Source of the DNA: Allopusillimonas ginsengisoli
GTDB lineage: Bacteria; Pseudomonadota; Gammaproteobacteria; Burkholderiales; Burkholderiaceae_B
Assembly: GCF_004153455.1 (NCBI RefSeq)
Contig: NZ_SDQE01000002.1
Span: forward strand, 434,001 to 498,000
DNA: 64,000 bases
Direction: 5' to 3'
This document shows, one piece after another, positions 28,938 through 39,163 of this stretch. A model generated the notes under the pieces. That model saw only the letters and a program-made list of their open reading frames with translations, had not been told where the DNA came from and did no database searches. Every line of letters begins with the position of its first letter. The first letter of the stretch is position 1. Made by a program: the position numbers and the translations under genes.

Positions 28938-30263
28938 ATGCCACACCTACTAGTCGTCGACGACATGCCGGCAATTTGCGAGTTGATCGCCGATATTGCC
29001 AATGATGAAGGCTACACCGTAGCCACCGCCGGCAATATTGCTCAGGCGCAGGACGAAATCCGGGTACTGCCACCTGATGTTGTATTGCTGGACATTACCT
29101 TGCCCGATGGCGATGGCATGCAGTTCTGGGAAGACATGGCGCTACGGGGCGCACAGGTGGTCTTCATGACCGGCCAGCCCACTGTCGATTCGGCGGTGTC
29201 CGCGCTGCGGGCAGGCGCCGCGGATTTCTTGCGCAAACCCATCAGCCTGCGCCGCCTGCGCGGTGTGCTGGCGGGGGTCAAGTTTCCTCCCATAGACGAA
29301 AAAAATCGCGCGGACAATTGCTTTGCCAAGCTGAAAGGTCAATCACGCGCGCTTCAGCTACTGCGCACACACATCGAAAAAGTAGCCCCCACGACGGCTA
29401 CGGTGTTGCTGGTGGGTGAAAGCGGAACCGGTAAGGAGATTGCGGCCGAGGCCATCCACCTGGCCGGACCTCGCTTCGACCAGCCCTTTGTTCCCGTCAA
29501 CTGCGGCGCGATCTCGCCCAATCTGATAGAGAGCGAACTTTTCGGCCATCAAAAAGGCAGCTTTACCGGCGCGGACCAGGCACATCAGGGCTACTTTGAT
29601 CGCGCCCAAGGCGGCACACTGTTCCTGGACGAAATCACGGAAATGCCTGCCGAGCTGCAGGTTCGACTCTTGCGGGTACTGGAATCGGGGTACTTTACGC
29701 CGGTGGGAGGACAGCAGGATCGCAAAGCCGATGTCCGCATTATCGCCGCCACCAACCGAAATCCTGAACTGGCCGTAAGCCGCGGACTGCTTCGCGAAGA
29801 CCTGTTCCACAGGCTCAGCGTGTTTCCGCTGGAGCTACCGCCGTTGCGCGATCGCGATGACGATGTCATTCTTCTTGCACAGCATTTTCTGGATGAGCTG
29901 AATGCCAGCAACCACACTGCAAAACACTTCGCGCCCGACATTGCCGATACGCTGCGCCGGCACCCTTGGCCGGGCAACATTCGCGAACTCCGGAACTACG
30001 TCTACCGCAACTACATCCTGGCCGACAACGAGCTGAGCGCCCGCCTCAATCCCTTTGAAATGGTGCTTGCGCCACAATCCGGCGCAGAAATCTCGGTGCC
30101 CCTCGGCATGTCGCTGGCTGACGCAAATCGTCAGATCATTCTGGAAACGCTCAGACAAAGCGATGGCATCAAGAAGCACGCCGCGCAGGTACTGGGCATC
30201 AGCGCCAAAACGCTCTATAACAAGCTCGAAGAATATGGATACAAAGACGAGCAGGATCCCTGA
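28938..30263 (+). CDS. NtrC-family sigma-54-dependent response regulator
   Basis: 441 residues. Receiver domain with D52 ([13 protein letters not shown]), AAA+ domain with Walker A GESGTGKE (160-167), the sigma-54 contact loop GSFTGA (207-212; the usual form is GAFTGA), Walker B TLFLDEI, and a Fis-type HTH at the end ([18 protein letters not shown]). It should activate sigma-54 promoters on phosphorylation. No histidine kinase gene lies beside it, so it is an orphan here. It converges on the Rossmann-protein gene, 33 bases away. Confidence 0.92.
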   Translation: MPHLLVVDDMPAICELIADIANDEGYTVATAGNIAQAQDEIRVLPPDVVLLDITLPDGDGMQFWEDMALRGAQVVFMTGQPTVDSAVSALRAGAADFLRKPISLRRLRGVLAGVKFPPIDEKNRADNCFAKLKGQSRALQLLRTHIEKVAPTTATVLLVGESGTGKEIAAEAIHLAGPRFDQPFVPVNCGAISPNLIESELFGHQKGSFTGADQAHQGYFDRAQGGTLFLDEITEMPAELQVRLLRVLESGYFTPVGGQQDRKADVRIIAATNRNPELAVSRGLLREDLFHRLSVFPLELPPLRDRDDDVILLAQHFLDELNASNHTAKHFAPDIADTLRRHPWPGNIRELRNYVYRNYILADNELSARLNPFEMVLAPQSGAEISVPLGMSLADANRQIILETLRQSDGIKKHAAQVLGISAKTLYNKLEEYGYKDEQDP

Positions 30264-30296
30264 CAACGTAGCACGATCTCGTCCCGGGACGCTCAG

Positions 30297-31175
30297 CTAG
30301 TCTAGCGTTCGCAAAATATCGTCCGCAGTCTTTGCGTCGATACGCTCTGCGCTTTGCGCCAGCGGCACACTGCGCCGGCACAGCTCACGGTAAAGCGCCG
30401 CGACGTCCGCATCAACGCTGGACAGCGCCTGGACATGCCGGGCCACCGTGCCGGTGTCACCCCGCGATACCGGCCCTGGCATCCCCTTGGCCAGGCCAAT
30501 GCTTTCGATGGACGAGATAGTACCCTTCAGCAACGGCAGCAGGGCACGCAGGGCATCCTCTTCGCTGGCGCCCCACGACTGCCAGATGCGCGCCGCCTCG
30601 GCCAGCAAGACGTTGGCAAACTGAGAGCCATACGCGCCCGCGGCGTGATACCGGCCGCGCATGCCTGGCGGCAGCGCATTCACCGTGCAACCCAATTGGC
30701 CAGCCAGCGTACGCAATACCGTCTCAAGCCGGCCCTGCGCTTCGATGGTCACGACACACCCCGGCAGCGTCCTGACCGCCACCTGAGGATCGCTAAAAGT
30801 TTGCATGGGGTGAAAGCCGCCTGTCAGCGCGCCCTGGTCTGCCGCTGTCGACAGCGCGCTGACCTCGGTCGCGCCGCTGCAATGCGCCACACCCATGCCG
30901 GCACGCCACTGAATTTGATCCACTGTCGCCTTGATGCTGGCGTCTGGCGTTGTCACGAAGACGAGGTCACATTCATTGGCCACCTGTTGTGGCGACAAAA
31001 CCTTGCAGGCCGGCAACGGGGCGGCCAGCGCCTGGGCACTGCGGGCGCTGCGGCTGGCTGCAGCGTGTATGGTGCAGCCGTGCTGCGCCAGCGTCCAGGC
31101 CATTGCCTGTCCCAGGCGTCCGGCACCAATAAAACCTATCCTGAGGGTGTCGGCCGAGATCGTATCCATTGACAT
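30297..31175 (-). CDS. Rossmann-like NAD(P)-binding protein with DUF2520
   Basis: 292 residues. The nucleotide-binding motif is GFIGAGRLGQAMA. The second half is the helical DUF2520 domain, starting near the conserved HPMQTFSDP and RYHAAGAYGSQFAN. These proteins resemble 6-phosphogluconate or ketopantoate reductases, but I know of no settled substrate. A second in-frame ATG lies two codons downstream. The gene is alone; the 125 bases upstream to the permease end are non-coding. Confidence 0.87.
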   Translation of the reverse strand: MSMDTISADTLRIGFIGAGRLGQAMAWTLAQHGCTIHAAASRSARSAQALAAPLPACKVLSPQQVANECDLVFVTTPDASIKATVDQIQWRAGMGVAHCSGATEVSALSTAADQGALTGGFHPMQTFSDPQVAVRTLPGCVVTIEAQGRLETVLRTLAGQLGCTVNALPPGMRGRYHAAGAYGSQFANVLLAEAARIWQSWGASEEDALRALLPLLKGTISSIESIGLAKGMPGPVSRGDTGTVARHVQALSSVDADVAALYRELCRRSVPLAQSAERIDAKTADDILRTLD

Positions 31176-31300
31176 AGGTCACCTTGCCTCTGCATATGCG
31201 CGACCCATCAGAATACTACGATGGTAAAAACAAGCCCTATCAGTGCCGGCGTCGCCATGTTGTGCACGGCGACGGGCCAGCGGCAACCCCACCCTGGCGA

Positions 31301-32821
31301 TCAGGCCGCGCCAGGTACGGTCTGGTGGTTGGGGCCGCCACTTGACATGGTATGCCCGTTGGGAATGACAGGCACTTCCCTGCCATCGGCATCATACAGT
31401 TTGCCGTCTACGACACGGTCCCCTTCGTGCAGGCAGGCAATATCAGACTCGCGGAGAATACGCTCCGTGCCGGCAGCAAAGACCGACTGCTGATCAGAAT
31501 TACCCATCGACACATGATTGAACAGCAGATTCAAGACAATGGCCACGACTGCCGCCGAGCTGATGCCAGAATGGAAAATCGTGGCAAACCAGGTGGGGAA
31601 ATGATCATAGAATGACGGCGCTACGACAGGAATCATGCCGGCGCTGACCGCCGTTGCCACAATGATCAGATTCATATTGTTGCTGTAGTTCACCTTGGCC
31701 AGCGTACGTATGCCGCTGGCCGCAACCGTGCCAAACAACACGATGCCCGCACCGCCGAGCACTGCGGTCGGCACGCAGGCGACCAGGCGGCCCATGACAG
31801 GCAGCACGCCCAGCGTGATCAGGATAAGCCCGCCAAATGCCACAACATAGCGGCTCTTGACGCCAGTCACAGCGACAAGGCCGACGTTCTGCGCGAAGGC
31901 GCTTTGAGTGAATGACCCGAACACGGGCGCGATCAGGCTGGACAGCATATCGGCGCGCAGACCGTTACCCAGGCGCTTGCAGTCTACGTCTGTTTCAATG
32001 ATGTCGCCCACCGCCAGAATATCTGCCGATGTTTCAACCAGCGTGACAATAATCACGATGAACATCGACACAATCGCTGCGGTTTCGAACGTGGGCATCC
32101 CGAAGTAGAACGGCGAAGGCAGCGCAAACATCGGGCCTTGCGCAACTTGCGAAAAATCGGCGGCCCCCGTAACAGCGGCGATGACGGTACCGATGACAAT
32201 CGCAAGCAGGATGGACAGGCGGGAAATCGCTGCGCTGCCTAATTTGCTAAGCAACAGCACAATGGCCAGTGTAAGTCCGGCCAGACCAATATTGGCCATG
32301 CTGCCAAAATCCGGCGACTGCTTGTTGCCGCCCATCGCCCAGTGCGCCGCGACCGGCATCAGCGAAAGACCTATCGTCGTGATCACCGACCCGGTCACCA
32401 GCGGCGGAAAAAAGCGTATGACTTTGGAAAATACCGGCGTGATGAGCAATCCCAGCAGTGAGGCGGCCATCACCGCGCCAAAGATGGATGGCAATCCACC
32501 GCCCGTATTGACGATGGCAATCATCGTCGCCACACCCGCAAACGATACGCCCTGCACCAGCGGCAATTGACAACCAAAAAAAGGAAGCCCCAAGGTCTGC
32601 AACAATGTGGCCAGCCCACCCATGAACAGGCAAGCCGTGATCAGCAAGCCGATATCGCTGGCAGGCAGCCCTGCCGCTTCGCCGACAATCAGTGGCACGG
32701 CAATAATGCCGCCATACATGGTCAGCACATGCTGAAAACCATAAGCAATGTTGGCGCCCACACCCAGGTTTTCATCCTCAGGGCGCTTTTCCATTGAGGT
32801 AGGCGTGACGTTGGTATTCAA
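31301..32821 (-). CDS. NCS2-family purine (xanthine/urate-type) permease
   Basis: 506 residues, fourteen membrane segments. The NCS2 signature QGVSFAGVATMIAIVN and the helix-10 region SAFAQNVGLVAVTGVKSRYV point to nucleobase:cation symporters of the xanthine/uric-acid branch. The start is a TTG with AAGGAG 7 bases before it; the next ATG is nine codons later. It lies 72 bases downstream of the deaminase-like gene on the same strand, so purine uptake and catabolism are probably linked. Confidence 0.88.
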   Translation of the reverse strand: MNTNVTPTSMEKRPEDENLGVGANIAYGFQHVLTMYGGIIAVPLIVGEAAGLPASDIGLLITACLFMGGLATLLQTLGLPFFGCQLPLVQGVSFAGVATMIAIVNTGGGLPSIFGAVMAASLLGLLITPVFSKVIRFFPPLVTGSVITTIGLSLMPVAAHWAMGGNKQSPDFGSMANIGLAGLTLAIVLLLSKLGSAAISRLSILLAIVIGTVIAAVTGAADFSQVAQGPMFALPSPFYFGMPTFETAAIVSMFIVIIVTLVETSADILAVGDIIETDVDCKRLGNGLRADMLSSLIAPVFGSFTQSAFAQNVGLVAVTGVKSRYVVAFGGLILITLGVLPVMGRLVACVPTAVLGGAGIVLFGTVAASGIRTLAKVNYSNNMNLIIVATAVSAGMIPVVAPSFYDHFPTWFATIFHSGISSAAVVAIVLNLLFNHVSMGNSDQQSVFAAGTERILRESDIACLHEGDRVVDGKLYDADGREVPVIPNGHTMSSGGPNHQTVPGAA

Positions 32822-32893
32822 AGCGTGTCTCCTTGTTATTCCCGTGTGGATCCGATTTCCATCGGCTCGGGTTTACTGCACAGTTCCGGGCTG

Positions 32894-34261
32894 CTAGCGA
32901 TATGCCGGAATCCGATTCCTTAATCGTCGGGCGGCCCGGTCGTGACGCACCATCAGTTGTTCAATATCTACGCCGCACGGCATGCCGTCGGTCAACCGCC
33001 ATTTCCCGGCCACCATGACATGATCTGCCTGATGTGCGCCACATAGCAGCAGTGCCGCAACAGGGTTTTCCGCGCCTGAAAAACGCAGCTCATCAAGCCG
33101 GAAGAGTGCCAGGTCGGCTTGCTGTCCAGGCTCAAGCCCGCCAATGTCAGCCCGCCCCAGGCACCTGGCCGAACCTTGCGTTGCCCATCGAATCACGACA
33201 TCGTGCGTAATGCGGCCCGGTGAGTACCGCAAACGCCCCAGCAACATCGCCTGTCGCATCTCCTGTGCCAGATTGGAGTGATCATTGGAGGCCGAGCCGT
33301 CCACCGCCAGGCCGACAGGCGCACCGGCGGCTTCGAGTTCAACCGTGCGACACAGGCCACTGCCCAATACCATGTTTGAAGAGGGGCAATGCGCGATGCC
33401 CGTACCTGCACGGCCCAGGCGCGCGATTTCGGCGTCGTTGAAATGAATGCCATGGGCGAGCCAGGTGCGCTGAGTAAGCCAACCGCAATCTTCAAGATAA
33501 TCCAGCGGACGCATGCCGAAAAGCTTCTCGCAGTACGCTGTTTCATCCTCGGTCTCTGCCAGATGCGTGTGCAGCCTCACGTCCCTGTCCTGAGCCAGGC
33601 GAGCGCTTTCGCGCATCAGCTGACGGCTTACTGAAAAGGGAGAACAGGGCGCCAGCGCAACGGTCACCATGGCGCCCTCGTCGCGCTGATGGTAGCGGTT
33701 GATCAACCGCTCACTGTCATCAAGAATAGTCTGCTCATCCTGCACCACCGATTGTGGCGGCAACCCGCCCTCGTCACGGCCCACGCTCATCGATCCACGT
33801 GTCAACGCCGCGCGTACGCCAAGCTTTTCCGCCAGTTCTGCCTGGCAATCGATAGCATGACGCAAAGCGCCCGAGAACACATAATGATGGTCAGCCACCG
33901 TGGTGCAGCCTGACATCAGCAACTCGACCATGGCCAGCTCGCTGGCCACCGCCATCTGTTCATCATCAAGGCCAGCCCAGACGTCGTACAGTGTGGTCAG
34001 CCAGGGAAAGAGCGCTTTGTTCAGCGCCGGAGAATATGCTCGCGTCAGCGTCTGGTAAAAGTGATGATGCGTGTTGACCAACCCTGGCAACAGCACGTGT
34101 TGTGACGCGTCGAAGACGTTGTCGACTGGATGCGTGGGCTGGCCACCTGCGGGCACTTGCTCCACGATCTTCGCACCAGCCACCACGATGCCCCCGCCCG
34201 CATCCGGATCGGAGCAGCCAAGCGGATTCTTGATCCAGAGCGTTTGCTGTTGTTCTGTCAT
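32894..34261 (-). CDS. 8-oxoguanine deaminase-like amidohydrolase
   Basis: 455 residues of the amidohydrolase superfamily (AtzB/TrzN/cytosine deaminase-like clade). Metal ligands are visible in VNTHHHFYQTLTRAY, HTHLAETEDE, the TWLAHGIHFN His, and the AVDGSASND Asp. The sequence fits 8-oxoguanine deaminases, which turn 8-oxoguanine to uric acid; guanine deaminase or a triazine hydrolase is an alternative. The adjacent NCS2 permease supports a purine role. Confidence 0.82.
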   Translation of the reverse strand: MTEQQQTLWIKNPLGCSDPDAGGGIVVAGAKIVEQVPAGGQPTHPVDNVFDASQHVLLPGLVNTHHHFYQTLTRAYSPALNKALFPWLTTLYDVWAGLDDEQMAVASELAMVELLMSGCTTVADHHYVFSGALRHAIDCQAELAEKLGVRAALTRGSMSVGRDEGGLPPQSVVQDEQTILDDSERLINRYHQRDEGAMVTVALAPCSPFSVSRQLMRESARLAQDRDVRLHTHLAETEDETAYCEKLFGMRPLDYLEDCGWLTQRTWLAHGIHFNDAEIARLGRAGTGIAHCPSSNMVLGSGLCRTVELEAAGAPVGLAVDGSASNDHSNLAQEMRQAMLLGRLRYSPGRITHDVVIRWATQGSARCLGRADIGGLEPGQQADLALFRLDELRFSGAENPVAALLLCGAHQADHVMVAGKWRLTDGMPCGVDIEQLMVRHDRAARRLRNRIPAYR

Positions 34262-34346
34262 TAAACGAGTGCGGACTAAGTATGCTTATACGAAGTCGAT
34301 GATACTCGTCACGTACCGCTGCTGTGATACCCGATCGTTTATGAGC

Positions 34347-34382
34347 TTTATTTGCCCTGCCATATGTCACAAGGCAAATAAA
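34347..34382. repeat. 10-bp inverted repeat between LysE-type and deaminase genes
   Basis: Perfect arms TTTATTTGCC (34347-34356) and GGCAAATAAA (34373-34382) enclose a 16-base loop, 11 bases after the LysE-type stop. It may be the terminator of the long peptide-transport transcript, with an A+T-rich lower stem instead of a classical T-run. Confidence 0.4.
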
Positions 34383-34392
34383 AGGTGCGGCA

Positions 34393-35073
34393 TCACGATC
34401 GCCGATACAGTGCCAGCGTCGCTGCCAGCCCGATCAGCGCACCGCCGCACAGCCGGTTCAGCCAGCGCAAACCCCCTGCGTCAAACGCGTGCATCATGCG
34501 TATGCCAAGCAATGCATAGGCCAGCATGGCACACGTATTCAAAACCACCATGATCGTGCCGAGCACAAGGTACTGAGGCAGCAGCGGTGCCGCAGTGTTC
34601 AGAAACTGCGGCAAGAATGCCGACATGAAAAGCAAGGCCTTAGGATTGGTGATTGCCACGAGAAAACAGCGCATAAAGAGCGTTCTGCAATCCGGACGCA
34701 TGACAATGCCGTTCTCTGGTAGTGCCGCGGGTGCATCTGCATGCAAAAGACGCCAGCCCAGATAGACAAGGTAGGCCACGCCCATCCACTTGATTGCCTG
34801 GAAGGCCGGTTCCGACGCAGCCAGCAGCACGCCAAGACCTGAGGCAACGGTAGCAATGAGCACGACGTCAGCCAGCACTGCGCCCGCCATGCCCCAACAT
34901 GCATCGCGCAATCCATAACGCGAGCCATTGCTCATGGCCAGCAGAACGGTAGGACCAGGCGTCACAATCGTGACACCCGATGCAAGAACGAATAGCAGTA
35001 GCGTGGCAAATGAAATACTGCTGCTCCTTGAAGATTCAAACCAGACAGCGCCTATGCGGCGTTTTTCCAGCAC
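34393..35073 (-). CDS. LysE/RhtB-family amino-acid exporter
   Basis: Up to 226 residues from a GTG at 35073, with six membrane segments and the family landmark VTPGPTVLLAMSNGSRYG. The first 19 residues are polar and unlike the family. A normal LysE start would be at residue 20, an ATT codon (35016) that has AAGGAG exactly 7 bases upstream and is followed by SFATLLLFVLASG. So either a rare ATT start or the GTG is used. It is the last gene of the peptide-uptake cluster and could export surplus amino acids released there. Confidence 0.85.
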   Translation of the reverse strand: MLEKRRIGAVWFESSRSSSISFATLLLFVLASGVTIVTPGPTVLLAMSNGSRYGLRDACWGMAGAVLADVVLIATVASGLGVLLAASEPAFQAIKWMGVAYLVYLGWRLLHADAPAALPENGIVMRPDCRTLFMRCFLVAITNPKALLFMSAFLPQFLNTAAPLLPQYLVLGTIMVVLNTCAMLAYALLGIRMMHAFDAGGLRWLNRLCGGALIGLAATLALYRRS

Positions 35074-35100
35074 ATGCCATGCCCATGTCAGCCCGCCTGC

Positions 35101-36231
35101 TCAATCCAGCTCGCGCAGCAGCGTTGCCCAAAATTCCTGACGCCTGCCCAGTGTAGAAATCAACACATGCTCATGCAATGTGTGCGCGCCGTCACCGTCG
35201 GCGCCAAGCCCATCTAGCGTCGGCACCCCCATCGCCGAGGTAAAGTTGGCGTCACTGCCGCCGCCCGTCATCGGCGCATCCTCGAGTTCAAAACCCGCCT
35301 TGCTGGCGCTCGCCTGCGCCTTCCCAAGCAGCGCCATCGACGCATCCGTCTTCACCATGGGCGGACGATTGAGCTCAACATCAATGTCCAGCTCCACATC
35401 CGGATCCACCGCACTCAGGGCACGCATACGGCTCAATATTGCCTGCGCGGCATCCATGTCGGGGACACGAAAATCCACGACACAGCGACACTGTGCCGGC
35501 ACCGTGTTGGTAACCGTGCCACCGGCGATCGTGCCCACGCTGACCGTGACGCCACGTTCATAGTCGGTCATGCCTTCCAGCGCCAGAACCTGATGGGCCA
35601 TTTCACGTATCGCGCTGCGACCATTTTCATGCTGCATGCCGGCATGCGCGGGACGCCCTTTGACGTTCAAACGCAGCATACCCGTTCCCTTGCGCGCGGT
35701 CACGCAGCGGCCGCCATTGGGGCGGGCTGGCTCACAAACCAGGCCATACCTGGCATTCGCGGCATACTGCTCAATGGATGCCCGCGATGCATGGCTGCCT
35801 GTTTCTTCATCGGGCACCATCAGAAAATCGACCGGCAATGGCGTGGACCCCGGGGCCGCCAAGCCCTTCATTGCCATGAAGGCAAGATAAATGCCAGCCT
35901 TCATGTCGTAGGTACCCGGCCCGTAAAGACGGTCGCCTTCTATCCGGCAAGGATTCTCCTGTAACGTCCCAATGGGATGCACGGTATCCAGATGACCCAG
36001 AATCAGGATGCCCGGCCGAACGTCATCAGCAGCGCGATTGCTCACATAGAGCAGCGGCCCCACGGCGTCGCCGAGCGATGTAAGCTCAGCCCTCAATCCT
36101 GCCTGCTGCGCCTGCGCATGCACCAGCGCCGCCATGGCGGCCACACCCTCTGCGGAACGCGTGGGAGATTCGCATCGTATCCATTCCTGGATGCCTGAAA
36201 CCAGCTCTTCGGTATTCTGCGTAAGTGTCAT
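35101..36231 (-). CDS. M20-family metallopeptidase (carboxypeptidase G2-like)
   Basis: 376 residues from the ATG at 36231. A longer frame would run 278 bases into the upstream hydrolase gene. Metal-site motifs of M20 are present: GHLDTVHP, the bridging Asp in YGPGTYDMKAG, the Glu pair in VPDEETGS, and the terminal His in AHTLHEHV. CPG2-type enzymes cleave C-terminal glutamate or other amino acids from peptides and N-acyl conjugates. Gene order (27 bases from LysE, 31 bases from the hydrolase) supports one transcript with the importer. Confidence 0.88.
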   Translation of the reverse strand: MTLTQNTEELVSGIQEWIRCESPTRSAEGVAAMAALVHAQAQQAGLRAELTSLGDAVGPLLYVSNRAADDVRPGILILGHLDTVHPIGTLQENPCRIEGDRLYGPGTYDMKAGIYLAFMAMKGLAAPGSTPLPVDFLMVPDEETGSHASRASIEQYAANARYGLVCEPARPNGGRCVTARKGTGMLRLNVKGRPAHAGMQHENGRSAIREMAHQVLALEGMTDYERGVTVSVGTIAGGTVTNTVPAQCRCVVDFRVPDMDAAQAILSRMRALSAVDPDVELDIDVELNRPPMVKTDASMALLGKAQASASKAGFELEDAPMTGGGSDANFTSAMGVPTLDGLGADGDGAHTLHEHVLISTLGRRQEFWATLLRELD

Positions 36232-36262
36232 GACGAACCCAAATTGAGTGAATGTTGAATGA

Positions 36263-37171
36263 TCAGGCAACGTGCTTGCCAGCCAGTGCGGCAAGTTCGT
36301 GATCGCTGGGGAGTCGTCCCTCGAACCACAGGCTTGCGCACGCAGCGGACATGGCTCTGCCATCGTGTCCAATACCGGGAACGGTATGCAAAGACCAGTT
36401 AAACGGCACGCCAAGGCGAGCCGCTTCCTGTTTTCCGACCTCGAAGTAATGATGAGCTCGAGCGTATCGATGCTTGCCCTGCCGCAAAGCAGCGGGGCCT
36501 GACGGCAGGTTGGGATCGTCGGTGACAATATCCTGGTCACCTGCCAGAATCATCATGGGATAAGCGAACAGGCGAGCCAGGCTATCCTGGCTCAAGCCAA
36601 TGCCACCCATTCCTTCTGGAAAAACATGATCAAAAGTCGGCAAGCTATACCAACCCGCATTGGCGGGCGCAGCAGCTTTGTACCATTCATGTCCCTGACT
36701 GCTCATCAGCCGATGGACAAACTGCCCACCCGCAGAGTGTCCGAATAAATACACCTTATCGTCGCTCATCATGCCGGACGAACGCAGGCAGTCGACGATA
36801 CGGCCAACAATTGCATAGGCCCAGCTGTTGGCGTCTCTGAGCGTTCCATCTTGTGGCTCGAAAACACTGCCATTGTTGTAATGATCAACATCCCGCCATG
36901 CTTCGTTGGAGAACGTTGGCGCAACGATCAGCAACTGATGCTTGTCTGCGGCAGGTATCCAGAAATCCCGGTAATCATCCCCATTTCGCAACATTCCGTG
37001 CTGCACAATCACGACCGGGCGGCCTGGCGCATAGCCCTCTGATCGATAGGAATGCAGCGTGATCGGCCTGTTTGGATTGTGCTCATCATCCATGAAACGA
37101 ATCGCTTTGCGACCGGGCAGGCTAAGTTCACGCCTGATGTGAACGGTGTTGGCATTGTCAGAAGAATCCAT
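36263..37171 (-). CDS. Alpha/beta hydrolase (PHB-depolymerase/esterase-like)
   Basis: 302 residues. The nucleophile elbow is FGHSAGGQFVHRL, the oxyanion region VVIVQHGMLRNGDDY, and the likely catalytic Asp and His lie in ILAGDQDIVTDD and GIGHDGRAM. No signal peptide. The ATG lies seven bases past the ABC ATPase stop. The substrate is not evident; context suggests hydrolysis of a compound brought in by the adjacent importer. Confidence 0.83.
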   Translation of the reverse strand: MDSSDNANTVHIRRELSLPGRKAIRFMDDEHNPNRPITLHSYRSEGYAPGRPVVIVQHGMLRNGDDYRDFWIPAADKHQLLIVAPTFSNEAWRDVDHYNNGSVFEPQDGTLRDANSWAYAIVGRIVDCLRSSGMMSDDKVYLFGHSAGGQFVHRLMSSQGHEWYKAAAPANAGWYSLPTFDHVFPEGMGGIGLSQDSLARLFAYPMMILAGDQDIVTDDPNLPSGPAALRQGKHRYARAHHYFEVGKQEAARLGVPFNWSLHTVPGIGHDGRAMSAACASLWFEGRLPSDHELAALAGKHVA

Positions 37172-37178
37172 ATGGCTC

Positions 37179-38180
37179 TCAAGAGTTTAAGTGACAGGCG
37201 GACCAGTGCCCCGGCGCAATTTCGTTAAGATCAGGCACCTGCTCGCTGCAGCGCGGCATGGCATGGGGGCAGCGGGGATGGAAGGCGCAACCACCGGGTG
37301 GATTCAACGGCGAGGGAATCTCCCCGTGAATCGGCCCAAATTTTCGACCCCTGCGCTTGACGTCAGGCACCTCCGCCAACAACGCCTGGGTGTAAGGATG
37401 GTTCGCGCGCGCGAATATCTCTTTTGCCGGCGCGCGCTCCACGATCCTGCCCAGATACATGATGGCCACGCGGTCCGAAATATGTTTGACGACGCTCAAG
37501 TCGTGGCTGATGAACAAATAGGTGAATCCATGCTGCTCCCGCAGATCCATAAAAAGATTGATGATCTGCGCCTGAATCGACACGTCCAGGGCCGCCACAG
37601 GCTCATCGCAGACAAGAAACTTGGGCGAGACCATCAACGCCCTGGCAATGCCGATGCGTTGGCGCTGGCCGCCAGAAATCTGATGCGGATAGCGATCACG
37701 GTACTCTTTGTGCAGCCCCACCTCTGACAGTGCCCGATCAACGCGGGCACCAATTTGTCCTGACGGCGAGAGTTTGTGCACATGCAAGGCCTCGCCAAGT
37801 ATCTGATGCAATCGCTGACGTGGATTCAACGACGCTTGCGGATCCTGAAAAATCATTTGCACGCCCAGGGTGTAGGCCAGCCGCTCCGCTCCTTTCAACG
37901 TCGCCACTGAACGGCCCTGATAGAGCAGCTCTCCCTCGGTCTGCCGGTGCAAACCCGCCACAACACGCCCCAGTGTCGACTTCCCGCAGCCCGACTCCCC
38001 AACCAGACCCAAAACTTCGCCATTGTTAACAGACAGATCAACACCATTGACAGCATGCACTGTACGGCGCTCCAGGGGACGCCCCAGCACCGACAGGATG
38101 CGCTGCGCAAGGTCCGGGCGTTGCTCGAAGCGCTTGTGAACGTTGCGCAGCTCGATAACCGGCGTATTTGTCTTACTCAT
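37179..38180 (-). CDS. DppF-like peptide ABC transporter ATPase
   Basis: 333 residues. Walker [10 protein letters not shown], signature [15 protein letters not shown], Walker [12 protein letters not shown], switch His in FISHDL, and the oligopeptide-ATPase C-terminal extension with [14 protein letters not shown] (cysteines that in relatives bind an iron-sulfur cluster). It pairs with the DppD-like ATPase, which it overlaps by 4 bases, to power import through the DppBC-like channel. Confidence 0.93.
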   Translation of the reverse strand: MSKTNTPVIELRNVHKRFEQRPDLAQRILSVLGRPLERRTVHAVNGVDLSVNNGEVLGLVGESGCGKSTLGRVVAGLHRQTEGELLYQGRSVATLKGAERLAYTLGVQMIFQDPQASLNPRQRLHQILGEALHVHKLSPSGQIGARVDRALSEVGLHKEYRDRYPHQISGGQRQRIGIARALMVSPKFLVCDEPVAALDVSIQAQIINLFMDLREQHGFTYLFISHDLSVVKHISDRVAIMYLGRIVERAPAKEIFARANHPYTQALLAEVPDVKRRGRKFGPIHGEIPSPLNPPGGCAFHPRCPHAMPRCSEQVPDLNEIAPGHWSACHLNS

Positions 38181-39163
38181 GATTGTTCTGCCTGCACAAC
38201 AACAGGAACGTGGCAGCAGAAGCTGTGCGATCCTTCATGCGTAGCATCGGGAACCTGCTCCGCACAATATGCAATAGCATTGGGGCAGCGTGGCCGAAAT
38301 GCGCATCCGGCCGGGCGGCCTGTGAGACTGGGCGCCATCCCGTTAATCTGGTAAAGGCGTTCGCCAGGCGCTGTGGTGGATGGCATGGATTCCAGCAGCC
38401 CCTTCGTATAGGGGTGCCGTGGTGCATCGAGAATCTCGTCGACCGGCCCTGATTCAACAATGCGTCCCGCATACATGACGGCAACATGATCCGCCAATTC
38501 GGCCACGACGCCCAAATCATGCGTGATCCAGATCAAGGCTGTATTGTTCTCGCGACAGATCTCCTGCATCCGATACAGAATCTGGCCCTGTATGGTGACA
38601 TCCAGCGCAGTTGTCGGCTCATCGCAAATTATCAAGTCGGGTTTGTTCAGCATTGCGATGGCAATCGCCACACGCTGGCGCATCCCGCCGGAAAACTCGT
38701 GGGGATAACTGTTCAGGCGCTTTTCAGGCGCAGGTATACCGACCATGTCGAGCGCTTCGCGACAGCGCTCTCGTGCGGCACTCACCGAAACATTCTCGTG
38801 CGTCAGAATAGCCTCCATCATCTGCTCGCCAATGCGTAGCACGGGATTAAGCGTCATGAGCGGATCCTGGAAGATCAGGGCAATACGATTTCCTCGCAAG
38901 CGGCGCATCTGCTCTTCATCGAGGCGGCGAAGATCGCTACCCTTGAACATGATCTTGCCCGCGACAACCTCGCCGGGCGGGTCAATCAACCCCAGCAGCG
39001 AAAAGCCGGTGACGGATTTTCCGGATCCAGACTCTCCGACCAAACCAAGAATCTCGCCTCGACGTACTGTCAGGTCGACCCCATCGACGGCCAGCCACGC
39101 GCCCTCTTCTGTATGAAAAGCCGTGCGCAGGCCACTAACCTCGAGCAGTATTTCGTTATTCAT
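38177..39163 (-). CDS. DppD-like peptide ABC transporter ATPase
   Basis: 328 residues. Walker [10 protein letters not shown], signature [15 protein letters not shown], Walker [13 protein letters not shown], and a C-terminal [14 protein letters not shown] extension. It overlaps the DppC-like and DppF-like genes by 4 bases each, so the three are tightly coupled. Sequence alone does not separate dipeptide, oligopeptide or glutathione importers. Confidence 0.93.
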   Translation of the reverse strand: MNNEILLEVSGLRTAFHTEEGAWLAVDGVDLTVRRGEILGLVGESGSGKSVTGFSLLGLIDPPGEVVAGKIMFKGSDLRRLDEEQMRRLRGNRIALIFQDPLMTLNPVLRIGEQMMEAILTHENVSVSAARERCREALDMVGIPAPEKRLNSYPHEFSGGMRQRVAIAIAMLNKPDLIICDEPTTALDVTIQGQILYRMQEICRENNTALIWITHDLGVVAELADHVAVMYAGRIVESGPVDEILDAPRHPYTKGLLESMPSTTAPGERLYQINGMAPSLTGRPAGCAFRPRCPNAIAYCAEQVPDATHEGSHSFCCHVPVVVQAEQS

